Below, piece by piece: positions 26,254 to 33,903 of a DNA stretch of 64,000 nucleotides (position 1 is the first letter of the stretch; each line of letters starts with the position of its first letter). The position numbers were made by a program, and so were the translations under genes. Where the stretch lies: contig NZ_JAGPXE010000002.1 in NCBI RefSeq assembly GCF_018070075.1, positions 186,001 to 250,000 of the forward strand, read 5' to 3'. This DNA comes from Saccharopolyspora endophytica. GTDB taxonomy: Bacteria > Actinomycetota > Actinomycetes > Mycobacteriales > Pseudonocardiaceae. The notes beneath the pieces were generated by a model. It made no database searches, had not been told where the DNA came from, and saw only the letters and a list, made by a program, of their open reading frames with translations.

Positions 26254-27256
26254 GCAGACCAAGGCACCGTCCAATGGGGACCGCGGCCTGCTGGGCGGGC
26301 TGAGCGACCGGCTCTCCGGCGCGGTCTCCCAGGTCGCGGCGGCCGGCGCGCTGATCGTCGTGTTCATCCTGCTGTCGATCGTCGCGCCGTCGTTCCTCAC
26401 CGCCGACAACCTGTTCAACCTCGGGTCGCAGACCTCGGTGAACGCGGTGATGGCGGTGGGCGTGACGCTGGTGATCATCACCGGCGGGATCGACCTGTCG
26501 GTGGGCTCGGTGGCCGCGCTCTCCGGTGTGATCGGCGTGCTGCTGATGGCCGAGTACGGATTCAACCCGCTGCTGGGTGTCGTCGGCGGGCTCGTCGTGG
26601 GTGCGCTGGCGGGCCTGGTCAACGGCCTGCTGGTGTCGGTGGTGGGGCTGCCGCCGTTCATCGCCACGCTGGGCATGCTCAGCGTGGGACGTGGTTTGGT
26701 GCTGATCGCCACCGGTGCGGTCGCGGTGTTCGGCGCGCCGGACTCGTTCCGGCTGCTCGGGCAGGGCGTCGTCGGGATCCTGCCGATCCCGGTGCTGCTC
26801 ATCATCGTGGTGGCCTTGCTCGGGTACGTGGTGCTCACCCGCACTCGGCTCGGCCGCTACGCGTACGTGATGGGTTCCAACATGGAGGCCGCGCGGCTGT
26901 CCGGCGTCCCGGTCAAGCGCTACATCACCTCGGTGTACGTGCTCTCCGGTGCGCTGGCGGGGCTCGGCGGCATGATCGCGGCGTCGCGGATCAACTCCGG
27001 CCAGCCGAACTTCGGCGAGGGCCTGGAGCTGGACGTGATCGCGGCGGTCGTCATCGGCGGCGCCAGCCTCTTCGGCGGCCGCGGCACCGTGCTCGGTTCG
27101 CTGATCGGGGCCTTCCTGGTCGCGGTCATCCGCAACGGCGCGGTGCAGCTCAACATCGGCACCTTCTACCAGAACGTGCTGATCGGCGTGATCATCTGGC
27201 TGGCCGTCTGGTGGGACTACTACCAGCGCCGCAAGCTCGGCGGCGACGTCGGATAG
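26246..27256 (+). CDS. Sugar ABC transporter permease, RbsC type
   Basis: Integral membrane permease of 336 residues with about eight to ten hydrophobic segments. Family stretches: TLVIITGGIDLSVGSV, GLPPFIATLGMLSVGRG, YVMGSNMEAARLSGVPV and AAVVIGGASLFGGRGTV. One permease gene is enough for this class, forming a homodimer. ATG 26246 overlaps the ATPase gene, so translation is coupled. Confidence 0.93.
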   Translation: MTEQTKAPSNGDRGLLGGLSDRLSGAVSQVAAAGALIVVFILLSIVAPSFLTADNLFNLGSQTSVNAVMAVGVTLVIITGGIDLSVGSVAALSGVIGVLLMAEYGFNPLLGVVGGLVVGALAGLVNGLLVSVVGLPPFIATLGMLSVGRGLVLIATGAVAVFGAPDSFRLLGQGVVGILPIPVLLIIVVALLGYVVLTRTRLGRYAYVMGSNMEAARLSGVPVKRYITSVYVLSGALAGLGGMIAASRINSGQPNFGEGLELDVIAAVVIGGASLFGGRGTVLGSLIGAFLVAVIRNGAVQLNIGTFYQNVLIGVIIWLAVWWDYYQRRKLGGDVG

Positions 27257-27287
27257 CCACTTTCGCTAGGAGCAAGGGAGCTCTGCG

Positions 27288-28292
27288 ATGAAGAAGGTTC
27301 TGACCGCAACGTGCGTGATGCTGACGCTGGCGGCCACCGGTTGCAGCGTCGGCGTGCGCGAGCAGACCGGCGGCGGGCAGGAGTCCGGCGGCCCGATCAA
27401 GATCGCGGTGGTGCCCAAGGCGATCGGTTTCGACTTCTGGGAGAAGGTCCGCGTCGGCGCCGAGTGCGCCGGGTCCAAGCAGAAGGACGTCGAGCTGCAG
27501 TGGGACGGCGTGAGCGCGGAGAGCGACGTCAGCGGTCAGCAGAGCCTGCTGCAGGACATGCTCGCCCAGGGCAACGTCAAGGGCCTGGTCTACGCGGCCA
27601 CCGACGCCAAGGCGCTGTCGGACGTCACCAAGACAGCGCAGGGCCAGGGCACCACGGTCGTCAACATGGACTCCGGCACCACCCCGCAGCCGCCGGACGT
27701 GCCGGTGTTCGCCACCAACAACGTCGCCGCGGCCGAGCAGGGCACCGACGAGCTGGCGCGCCAGCTGGGCGGGAAGGGCAAGGTCGCCTTCATCGAGTTC
27801 CAGGCCGGCACCAGCACCAACGAGACCCGCGGGCAGGGCTTCAAGAACGGCCTGGCCAAGAACCCCGGGTTGCAGCTGGTGGCGCAGCAGTCCAGCGACA
27901 GCGACTACAACAAGGCGTTGCAGGTCACCCAGGACATCCTGACGGCCAACCCGGACCTCAACGGCATCTACGCGGCCAACGAGCCGAGCGTGCTGGGCGC
28001 GGCCGAGGCGGTCCGCCAGTCCGGCAAGACCGGGCAGGTCAAGATCATCGGCTGGGACACCTCGGAGGGCCAGATCCAGTCGTTGCGGGACGGCGTGATC
28101 ACCGGTCTGATCGCCCAGAACCCGTTCAAGATGGGCTACGCGGCGGTCAACACCGCGGTCGCCAAGATCCGGGGCACGGGCGAGCAGGCCCCGAGCACCG
28201 ACACCGGCGCCACCCTCATCACCAAGGAGAACCTGGACTCGCCCGAGATCCAGAAGATCCTCAACCCCTCCTGCGAGAACCCGCCCCAGTGA
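27288..28292 (+). CDS. Sugar-binding lipoprotein of the RbsB type
   Basis: Periplasmic-binding-protein family member of 334 residues carrying a lipoprotein signal peptide (MKKVLTATCVMLTLAATGC; lipidated Cys19). It would sit on the outer face of the membrane and deliver ligand to the permease. Typical strands: IKIAVVPKAIGFDFWEKV, GLVYAATDAKALSDV, IYAANEPSVLGAAEAV and KIIGWDTSEGQIQSL. It has a good ribosome site. Followed by a terminator hairpin. Substrate unknown; no catabolic genes are adjacent. Confidence 0.93.
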   Translation: MKKVLTATCVMLTLAATGCSVGVREQTGGGQESGGPIKIAVVPKAIGFDFWEKVRVGAECAGSKQKDVELQWDGVSAESDVSGQQSLLQDMLAQGNVKGLVYAATDAKALSDVTKTAQGQGTTVVNMDSGTTPQPPDVPVFATNNVAAAEQGTDELARQLGGKGKVAFIEFQAGTSTNETRGQGFKNGLAKNPGLQLVAQQSSDSDYNKALQVTQDILTANPDLNGIYAANEPSVLGAAEAVRQSGKTGQVKIIGWDTSEGQIQSLRDGVITGLIAQNPFKMGYAAVNTAVAKIRGTGEQAPSTDTGATLITKENLDSPEIQKILNPSCENPPQ

Positions 28293-28298
28293 CGTGAT

Positions 28299-28346
28299 CG
28301 CGGCGGCGACCGGCTCCTGAGAACCCCGGAGTCGGTCACCGCCGCG
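28299..28346 (+). terminator. Terminator of the sugar ABC operon
   Basis: Long stem starting 7 nt after the stop: CGCGGCGG/CCGCCGCG closing, then ACCG/CGGT and CTCC/GGAG helices separated by small mismatches, around an apical loop TGAGAACCCC. Confidence 0.75.
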
Positions 28347-28669
28347 AGCAACGACGTCGAGCCGGCCGCCGATGCGCTCGTGCCCGGTGTTCTGGGAACA
28401 CGCGAATCCGGCCGGCCGGGGAGTGGACGCGGTGCGCGAGGTTCGCGACGACATCGATCACCGTGTGGGTGTCCTGCTCGCCGAACCGGTGCCGCGCGAG
28501 CGACGTCCGGTCGCCGGTGCGGTACCCATCGGGTGGTTTAGCGCCGCACCGGCACCCGGAAGCGGGACGAAAGGCTTCCACCTGCGAATTCGCCCCTCCT
28601 GTGCTGTCGTGACCAGACGGGGTTGTGAATCGGGTTCACAACACCGGACGTCACGACCGGGGGGTTCGT
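28347..28669. other. Non-coding region with two operator-like palindromes
   Basis: No gene seen in about 320 bases. GTGTTC-TGG-GAACAC lies at 28387-28401. A second palindrome at 28622-28642 has perfect 8-bp arms GTTGTGAA/TTCACAAC around TCGGG, directly upstream of the serine hydrolase gene; it overlaps an in-frame GTG at 28625 that I do not consider to be the start. Confidence 0.5.
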
Positions 28670-29530
28670 GTGTTAGGCAGGAAGTCGGCTTCTCCGCCGC
28701 CGCGCCACGGCGCGGTCGGGGTGGCCGCTGCCGCGCTGTCGGTCCTGCTCGTCGGCTGCGCGCCGTCCGCCGTGGCCACCTTCCAGGACCAGCAGAGGGC
28801 CTCGGAGACCCGAGCGAAGCCCACCGGAGTTCCCGCCGCCGCCACAGCCTCGGTCGACCAGCAGGCGGACGCTCAGCAAAACCCCTTGGGGGTCGCGATC
28901 CTGGACCGCGCGACCGGCGAAGTCGCCTACGGCAGGTTGGCGCAGCAACCGATGTACTCCGCATCGCTGTCGAAGGTCATCGTGGCCGTCGAACTGCTCG
29001 AACGCCACCGGGTCACCCCGCAGGACCGGTTCGCCCTGCGGCGGGCCCTCGGGCCCAGCGACGACCAGGCCATGAACGCCCTGTGGGACCGCTACGGCGG
29101 GTCCTCGCTGATCACGGCCGCTGCGGACCGGATGAAGCTCCAGCAGACCCGGCCGCCGGACGAGCCGGGCCGCTGGGGCGACACCGTCACCTCGGCTCGC
29201 GACATGGCCGCCGTCTACCAGTACCTTCTCGCCCAGATGCCGGCCGCGGACCGCGACTTCGTCCTCGACGCGCTGCACGCGGCCCCGAGCCGCGCGGCGG
29301 ACGGGGTCAACCAGAAGTTCGGGCTGATGGCGGTGGACGCGCAGGCGGTGAAATCCGGCTGGATGTGCTGCCAGAAGGGCAAGGTCTGGGTGCACAGCGC
29401 GGGCGTCGTCGACTCCGAGCGCCGCTACGTCGTCGCCCTGCTCACCGCCCAGTCCAGCTCGGTCGGCTACGGCAAGGCCGTCGAGGACATCAACGAGGTG
29501 TCCCGAACCGCGGTCACCCGGCTTCGCTGA
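28670..29530 (+). CDS. Class A beta-lactamase-like serine hydrolase lipoprotein
   Basis: Lipoprotein of 286 residues with lipobox LLVGC (Cys30). Active-site motifs of the penicillin-recognising fold are present: S99-L-S-K102 (SxxK), S130-D-D (SDN-like, Asn replaced by Asp) and K228-S-G230 (KTG-like). The class A Glu166 region is not obvious, so peptidase or transpeptidase-like activity is as likely as beta-lactam hydrolysis. GTG 28670 was preferred to GTG 28625 because the upstream sequence forms a perfect palindrome. The last 17 bases overlap the convergent ltrA gene. Confidence 0.82.
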   Translation: MLGRKSASPPPRHGAVGVAAAALSVLLVGCAPSAVATFQDQQRASETRAKPTGVPAAATASVDQQADAQQNPLGVAILDRATGEVAYGRLAQQPMYSASLSKVIVAVELLERHRVTPQDRFALRRALGPSDDQAMNALWDRYGGSSLITAAADRMKLQQTRPPDEPGRWGDTVTSARDMAAVYQYLLAQMPAADRDFVLDALHAAPSRAADGVNQKFGLMAVDAQAVKSGWMCCQKGKVWVHSAGVVDSERRYVVALLTAQSSSVGYGKAVEDINEVSRTAVTRLR

Positions 29531-30704
29531 CCGGTTCCCGCTGCGTGACCAGCCCGACGGTCAGCAGCAGCGCCATCAGCACGCCGAGCAGCAGCACCGC
29601 CGAGGAGACGCCGAGGGTGTGCGCCAGCAGCGCGGTGCCCAGCAGCAGCACCGAACCGACCGCCGAGATCAGCGCCGAACGCCCGCCCGCGTCGGCGAAC
29701 CTGCTGTGCAGCAGTCCGGTCAGCAGCAGGTACACCACCAGCGGCACGGCCACGGTCAGCGCGGCCGAGACCTCGCTGATGTGCGCCTTGTGCGCGTCGG
29801 CGTCGATGGCCACCTCCAGGCCGGCGCCGACCGCCGCGACCGAGGCGAACACGAAGATGTGGCTGTACCCCCAGGTCAAGGAACCGCGGAGGTTCTCGCG
29901 AAGGCGCTGGACGTGGGAGTGCTTGAAGTAGATCCACCACATCGCGAAGATCATCAACAGGCCGCCGACGCCGATCTCCAGCAGTCCGGCCGACCACCCG
30001 CCGTCGGCGACGTCCTCCTGCATCGCAGCGGTCACCGCCAGCACGACCTCGCCGAGCACGATGATCGTGAACAGGCCGTAGCGCTCGGCGATGTGGTGGG
30101 GGTGCCACGCCGTCGGCGCGTGGCGCTCGGCGAAGGCGGGCACCGCCAGCTCCGCCACGACCAGCAGCAGGAAGCCGACCTCGCCGTAGGGGTGCGGCAG
30201 CAGCAGGCGCAGCAACCAGCCGACCTGCACCACCGCGATGCCACCGGCGTAGCGCAGCGCGCAGGAGCGCCCCTCGGGATGCTCGGCGGCGGCGCGCAAC
30301 CACTGCGCGATCATCGCCACCCGCATCACGACGTAGCCGATGGTGACGACCAGGAAGTCGTAGTCGTGGAACGTCGCGGGCACCCCTGCGGCCAGCACCA
30401 GCACGCCGCCCATCTGCAGCAGCGTCAGCAGCCGGTAGGGCACGTCGTCGGTGTCGTAGGCCGAGGCGAACCAGGTGAAGTTCATCCACGCCCACCAGAT
30501 GGCGAAGAAGACCATCATGTAGCCGATCGAGGTGGGTGCGAAGTGCCCTTCGCTGAGCCCGTGGTGCAGCTGCACGGCGGCCTGGCCGACGGCGGCGACG
30601 AAGCACAGGTCGAACAGCAGCTCCAGCGGTGTCGCCGCGCGGTGCCCCTCCTCGGGATCGCGCGAAACCATCCGACGACGCAGCGGCGGCATCTGGTTGC
30701 TCAT
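29514..30704 (-). CDS. Low temperature requirement protein A (LtrA) family membrane protein
   Basis: Integral membrane protein of 396 residues with about ten or more hydrophobic segments. LtrA features: ATPLELLFDLCFVAAVGQ at the N-terminus, WWAWMNFTWFASAYDTDD, and ERYGLFTIIVLGEVVLAV in the middle with a conserved glutamate in the membrane. Function in bacteria is undefined; the name comes from a Listeria mutant unable to grow in the cold. The mRNA appears almost leaderless (AATAAT at 30718-30713). Confidence 0.9.
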   Translation of the reverse strand: MSNQMPPLRRRMVSRDPEEGHRAATPLELLFDLCFVAAVGQAAVQLHHGLSEGHFAPTSIGYMMVFFAIWWAWMNFTWFASAYDTDDVPYRLLTLLQMGGVLVLAAGVPATFHDYDFLVVTIGYVVMRVAMIAQWLRAAAEHPEGRSCALRYAGGIAVVQVGWLLRLLLPHPYGEVGFLLLVVAELAVPAFAERHAPTAWHPHHIAERYGLFTIIVLGEVVLAVTAAMQEDVADGGWSAGLLEIGVGGLLMIFAMWWIYFKHSHVQRLRENLRGSLTWGYSHIFVFASVAAVGAGLEVAIDADAHKAHISEVSAALTVAVPLVVYLLLTGLLHSRFADAGGRSALISAVGSVLLLGTALLAHTLGVSSAVLLLGVLMALLLTVGLVTQREPVSEAG

Positions 30705-30712
30705 GGTGGCGG

Positions 30713-30718
30713 ATTATT
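30713..30718 (-). promoter_or_regulatory. -10 element of ltrA (near-leaderless)
   Basis: Minus-strand AATAAT predicts transcription from about 30706, two bases before the ATG at 30704. Confidence 0.4.
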
Positions 30719-30781
30719 GCAGCCGGATGCATGGATGCCCGTTAGCGCTGATCGTGGCGTTGTTCGACCGAAATGATCGTC

Positions 30782-30824
30782 CACTGTGCATGTCCGGAGC
30801 GCATGCGCCCGGACACGCACAGTG
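30782..30824. other. Long hairpin in the ltrA-hydroxyacyl-CoA dehydrogenase intergenic region
   Basis: Arms CACTGTGC-A-TGTCCGG and CCGGACA-C-GCACAGTG pair over 15 of 16 positions around an 11-nt loop that is itself palindromic (GCGCATGCGC). The genes on either side diverge, so this is not a terminator for either; it may be a regulatory site or part of an RNA. Confidence 0.6.
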
Positions 30825-31026
30825 CGGTAACCTCGACACCGCACAGGGGGTCAGGGTCGGACAGTCGGGGGACGACCGGGAGCCGGGTTCGCACGCGGAC
30901 CCGGCTCTCTGCGCACCCGGGTGTGCCTTCGCGCACTGTTGATCGGTCCCGTTCGGCGGTTTTTGGCATGATCCGAGCCGGATAACGTCGCGTAGCGGCA
31001 GTGCGGCCGGGAGCGGAAGGAACTGT
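30825..31026. other. Rest of the divergent intergenic region, with second hairpin and promoter
   Basis: No gene. A second hairpin with perfect arms GAGCCGGGT/ACCCGGCTC and a 10-nt loop is at 30880-30907. TAACGT at 30983-30988 is a likely -10 for the downstream dehydrogenase gene, with a leader of about 32 nt including its ribosome site. Confidence 0.5.
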
Positions 31027-31890
31027 GTGGTGACCAAGATCGAACGCCTGGGAGTCGTCGGTGGCGGGCAGATGGGCGGGGGCATCGCCGAGGTCGGCGC
31101 CCGCGCGGGTCTGGACGTGATCGTTCGCGAGATCGACGACGACGCGGCACGGGCGGCTCGCTCTCGGCTGTGGAAGTCGCTCAACCGCGCGGTCCAGAAG
31201 GGCAAGCTGACCGAGGCCGAGCGCGACGCGACCCAGGAGCGCCTGCACTTCACCACCACCCTCGCCGACCTCGACGACCGCGACATGGTGATCGAGGCGA
31301 TCGCCGAGGACGAGGGCCTCAAGCTCACGCTGTTCGAGGAGCTCGACGAGCTGCTCACCGACCCGGAGGCGATCCTGGCCTCCAACACCTCGTCCATCCC
31401 GATCGCCAAGCTCGCCGGCGCCACCAAGCGCCCCGACAAGGTCATCGGCGTGCACTTCTTCAACCCGGTTCCGGTGCTCAACCTGGTCGAGCTGGTCCCG
31501 TCGCTGCTCACCAGCGAGGAGACCGTCGAGCGCGCCCGCGGTTTCGCCACCGAGCAGCTGGGCAAGGAGACCATCCGCGCCGAGGACCGCTCCGGGTTCA
31601 TCGTCAACGCGCTGCTGGTGCCCTACCTGCTCTCGGCGATCCGCATGTTCGAGGCCGGGCACGCCAGCGCCGAGGACATCGACAACGGCATGGTGCAGGG
31701 CTGCGCCCACCCGATGGGTCCGCTGCGGCTGTCGGACATGGTCGGCCTGGACACCCTCAAGGCCATCGCCGACTCGATGTACGAGGAGTACGCCGAGCCC
31801 ACCTACGCCGCTCCGCCGCTGCTCAAGCGCATGGTCGACGCCGGCATCAAGGGCAAGAAGACCGGCGCGGGCTTCTACGACTACGAGTGA
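31027..31890 (+). CDS. 3-hydroxyacyl-CoA (3-hydroxybutyryl-CoA) dehydrogenase
   Basis: Single-function NAD-dependent dehydrogenase of 287 residues, the length of Hbd/PaaH enzymes. Rossmann motif LGVVGGGQMGGGIAEVGAR, NTSSIPIAKLAGATKRP, VIGVHFFNPVPVLNLVELV with the catalytic His, and the C-terminal domain DRSGFIVNALLVPYLLSAIRM. GTG 31027 has GGAAGGA upstream; GTG 31030 is equally possible. It acts in short-chain acyl-CoA or polyhydroxybutyrate metabolism. It could serve the adjacent glutarate cluster, whose product crotonyl-CoA is hydrated to 3-hydroxybutyryl-CoA. Confidence 0.93.
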   Translation: MVTKIERLGVVGGGQMGGGIAEVGARAGLDVIVREIDDDAARAARSRLWKSLNRAVQKGKLTEAERDATQERLHFTTTLADLDDRDMVIEAIAEDEGLKLTLFEELDELLTDPEAILASNTSSIPIAKLAGATKRPDKVIGVHFFNPVPVLNLVELVPSLLTSEETVERARGFATEQLGKETIRAEDRSGFIVNALLVPYLLSAIRMFEAGHASAEDIDNGMVQGCAHPMGPLRLSDMVGLDTLKAIADSMYEEYAEPTYAAPPLLKRMVDAGIKGKKTGAGFYDYE

Positions 31891-31898
31891 TCCCAGGC

Positions 31899-31934
31899 GT
31901 CCGGACCGGCCGTGATCATTCGCCCGGTCCGGAC
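31899..31934. terminator. Bidirectional terminator overlapping the GntR gene end
   Basis: Perfect 11-bp stem GTCCGGACCGG / CCGGTCCGGAC with a 14-nt loop, between convergent genes. Its right arm lies within the last codons of the GntR gene. Confidence 0.75.
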
Positions 31935-32584
31935 TGGCCCTCCTCGCCGATGGTGCCGCGCAGGGCGTCGACCGCGTGGTCGCGGTGCTCGGCGAGGAGG
32001 TGGATGAGGTCCTCGGCGCGGCCGTTCTCCGCCGCGGAGATGATGGCCTCGTGCTCGCGGCGGACGCGGGCCCGGTTGGTGCCGGAGTTGTAGTAGACGG
32101 CGCGGTAGGCGTCGGTCGCGTCCCAGAGCGTGCGCACCACGCGCAGCAGCCGCGGCATCCCGGACGGTTCCAGCAGCGCGAAGTGGAAGCGGCGGTTGGC
32201 CGCGATCATCGCCACCAGATCGCCGTCCTCGGCCGCCTTCTCCACGTCCTGGCCCGCGTCGGTGATGCGCGTCAGATCGGCGTCGGTGAGCCGTTCGGTG
32301 GCCACCCGCGCCGCCTCGGACTCCAGCAGCTCCCGCATCCGGTAGACCTCCAGCAGGTCTGCCAGCGACAGCTCGGCCACCGAGTAGCCCCGGTGCGGCT
32401 GGTAGACGACCTGCCCTTCGGCTTCGAGCGTTTTCAACGCCTCTCGCAGCGGCACGCGGCTGACGCCCAGGCCGGCCGCGATCGTGTCCTGGCGGATCGG
32501 CTGGCCCGGCGAGAGCTCTCCCGAGACGATGGATCTGCGCAGCTCATCGAGGACGAAGGCCTGAGTGGTCGGCGGTCTGCGCAT
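31916..32584 (-). CDS. GntR-family regulator, FCD (FadR/VanR) subfamily
   Basis: DNA-binding repressor of 222 residues. The winged helix is at 10-70 (DELRRSIVSGELSPGQPIRQ, GVSRVPLREALKTLEAEG). The all-helical FCD effector domain follows, with metal-ligand-type residues in NRRFHFALLE and EHEAIISA. ATG 32584 has GGAG 7 nt upstream. It is divergent from the CoA-transferase operon, and a TTGGATCCAA palindrome lies on that operon's promoter, so it very probably controls it; the effector could be glutarate or an acyl-CoA. Confidence 0.92.
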   Translation of the reverse strand: MRRPPTTQAFVLDELRRSIVSGELSPGQPIRQDTIAAGLGVSRVPLREALKTLEAEGQVVYQPHRGYSVAELSLADLLEVYRMRELLESEAARVATERLTDADLTRITDAGQDVEKAAEDGDLVAMIAANRRFHFALLEPSGMPRLLRVVRTLWDATDAYRAVYYNSGTNRARVRREHEAIISAAENGRAEDLIHLLAEHRDHAVDALRGTIGEEGQSGPGE

Positions 32585-32631
32585 CGAAGTTCTCCAGCGT
32601 CGGGTGCGGACACGCGGGCGCTCGGAACGGC

Positions 32632-32667
32632 TTGACCGCGCATCGATCAACTGTATATTGGATCCAA
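32632..32667 (+). promoter_or_regulatory. Promoter and GntR operator of the glutarate-type operon
   Basis: -35 TTGACC (32632-32637), 16-bp spacer, -10 TATATT (32654-32659). The perfect palindrome TTGGATCCAA (32658-32667) overlaps the end of the -10 and the predicted start of transcription. This is the pattern of repression by the divergent GntR/FCD regulator. Confidence 0.7.
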
Positions 32668-32721
32668 ATTTCCGGACGCGCAAGAACGTCGCTGCGCGCG
32701 CGCCGTCGGAAGGGTGGGGTC

Positions 32722-33903
32722 ATGGAAGCGCTGCCGTTGGACGGCGTCGTCGTCGCCGACTTCAGCCGGGTGCTGGCCGGGCCGTACGCCACGATGCTGC
32801 TGGCCGACCTCGGGGCCACCGTGATCAAGGTGGAACGCCCCGGCACGGGGGACGACACGCGCTCCTGGGGTCCGCCCTGGACCGAGAACAGCTCCTCCTA
32901 CTTCGAATCCGTCAACCGCGGCAAGCGCAGCGTGCGCCTCGACCTGTCCCGGGACGAGGATCGGGCCGCCGCGCGCGAGCTGGTCCGGCGGGCCGACGTG
33001 CTGGTCGAGAACTTCAAGGTCGGTTCGCTGGCGCAGCACGGCCTGGACTTCGAGTCCGCGCACGAGCTCAACCCGCGGCTGATCTACACCTCGATCTCCG
33101 GGTTCGGCTCCCAGGAAGGCGCCGAGCTTCCCGGCTACGACTTCGTGGTGCAGGCCCTGGGCGGCCTGATGAGCATCACCGGTGAGCCCGAGCGGCCACC
33201 GGTGAAGGTCGGCGTCGCCGTGGTCGACGTGCTCACCGGCAAGGACGCGGCGCTGGGCATCATGGCCGCGCTGCGCCACCGGGAGATGACCGGCCGGGGC
33301 CAGCACGTCGAGGTCAACCTGATGTCCAGCCTGCTGGGCTCGCTGGCCAACCAGATGTCGAGCCTGCTGACCACCGGCATCGCGCCGCAGCGGATGGGCA
33401 ACCAGCACCCGAGCATCGCCCCCTACGAGACGCTGCGCTGCGAGGACGCCTTCCTGGCCGTGGCGGTCGGCAACGACGCGCAGTTCCGCAAGCTCAGCGA
33501 GGCGCTGGGTCTGGTGTCCATGGCCGACGACCCGAAGTTCGCCACCAACGCCCAGCGGGTCGCCCACCGCGAGGAGATGCTGAGCAGGCTGGAGAACGTG
33601 CTCGGCGCGCGCACGGCCGCCGACTGGCAGCAGCGGTTGCAGGGCGTGGGCATCGCGTGCGGGCAGGTCAACGATCTGTCCGGTGCCGTGCACTACGCGG
33701 AGTCGCTGGGGTTGCGGCCGATGGTCGACCCAGGCGGGGGCGCCGCGATGCAGGTGCGGATGCCCATCGACTTCTCCGGGCACGGCAGCGCCGAGGTGAC
33801 CGCGCCGCCGCTGCTCGGCGAGCACGACAAGGAGGTCCTCGCGTGGCTGGAGGACCCCGAACAACAGCTTCCCCCGATCTCGTCCAGGAGGGACCCGCAA
33901 TGA
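32722..33903 (+). CDS. CaiB/BaiF family (class III) CoA-transferase
   Basis: CoA-transferase of 393 residues. Asp169, in VVDVLTGKDAALGIM, falls at the number of the catalytic Asp of formyl-CoA transferase. Other family stretches: VVADFSRVLAGPYATMLLADLGATVIKVE and NRGKRSVRLDL. ATG 32722 follows GGAAGG. Its stop overlaps the acyl-CoA dehydrogenase start (ATGA). With a glutaryl-CoA-dehydrogenase-like partner, the likely reaction is transfer of CoA from succinyl-CoA to glutarate. Confidence 0.92.
   Translation: MEALPLDGVVVADFSRVLAGPYATMLLADLGATVIKVERPGTGDDTRSWGPPWTENSSSYFESVNRGKRSVRLDLSRDEDRAAARELVRRADVLVENFKVGSLAQHGLDFESAHELNPRLIYTSISGFGSQEGAELPGYDFVVQALGGLMSITGEPERPPVKVGVAVVDVLTGKDAALGIMAALRHREMTGRGQHVEVNLMSSLLGSLANQMSSLLTTGIAPQRMGNQHPSIAPYETLRCEDAFLAVAVGNDAQFRKLSEALGLVSMADDPKFATNAQRVAHREEMLSRLENVLGARTAADWQQRLQGVGIACGQVNDLSGAVHYAESLGLRPMVDPGGGAAMQVRMPIDFSGHGSAEVTAPPLLGEHDKEVLAWLEDPEQQLPPISSRRDPQ

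Noticed and set aside
30782..30907. Known riboswitch or 6C RNA in the ltrA upstream region
   Set aside because: The hairpin loops lack runs of six C and I could not match conserved core sequences of riboswitch classes.
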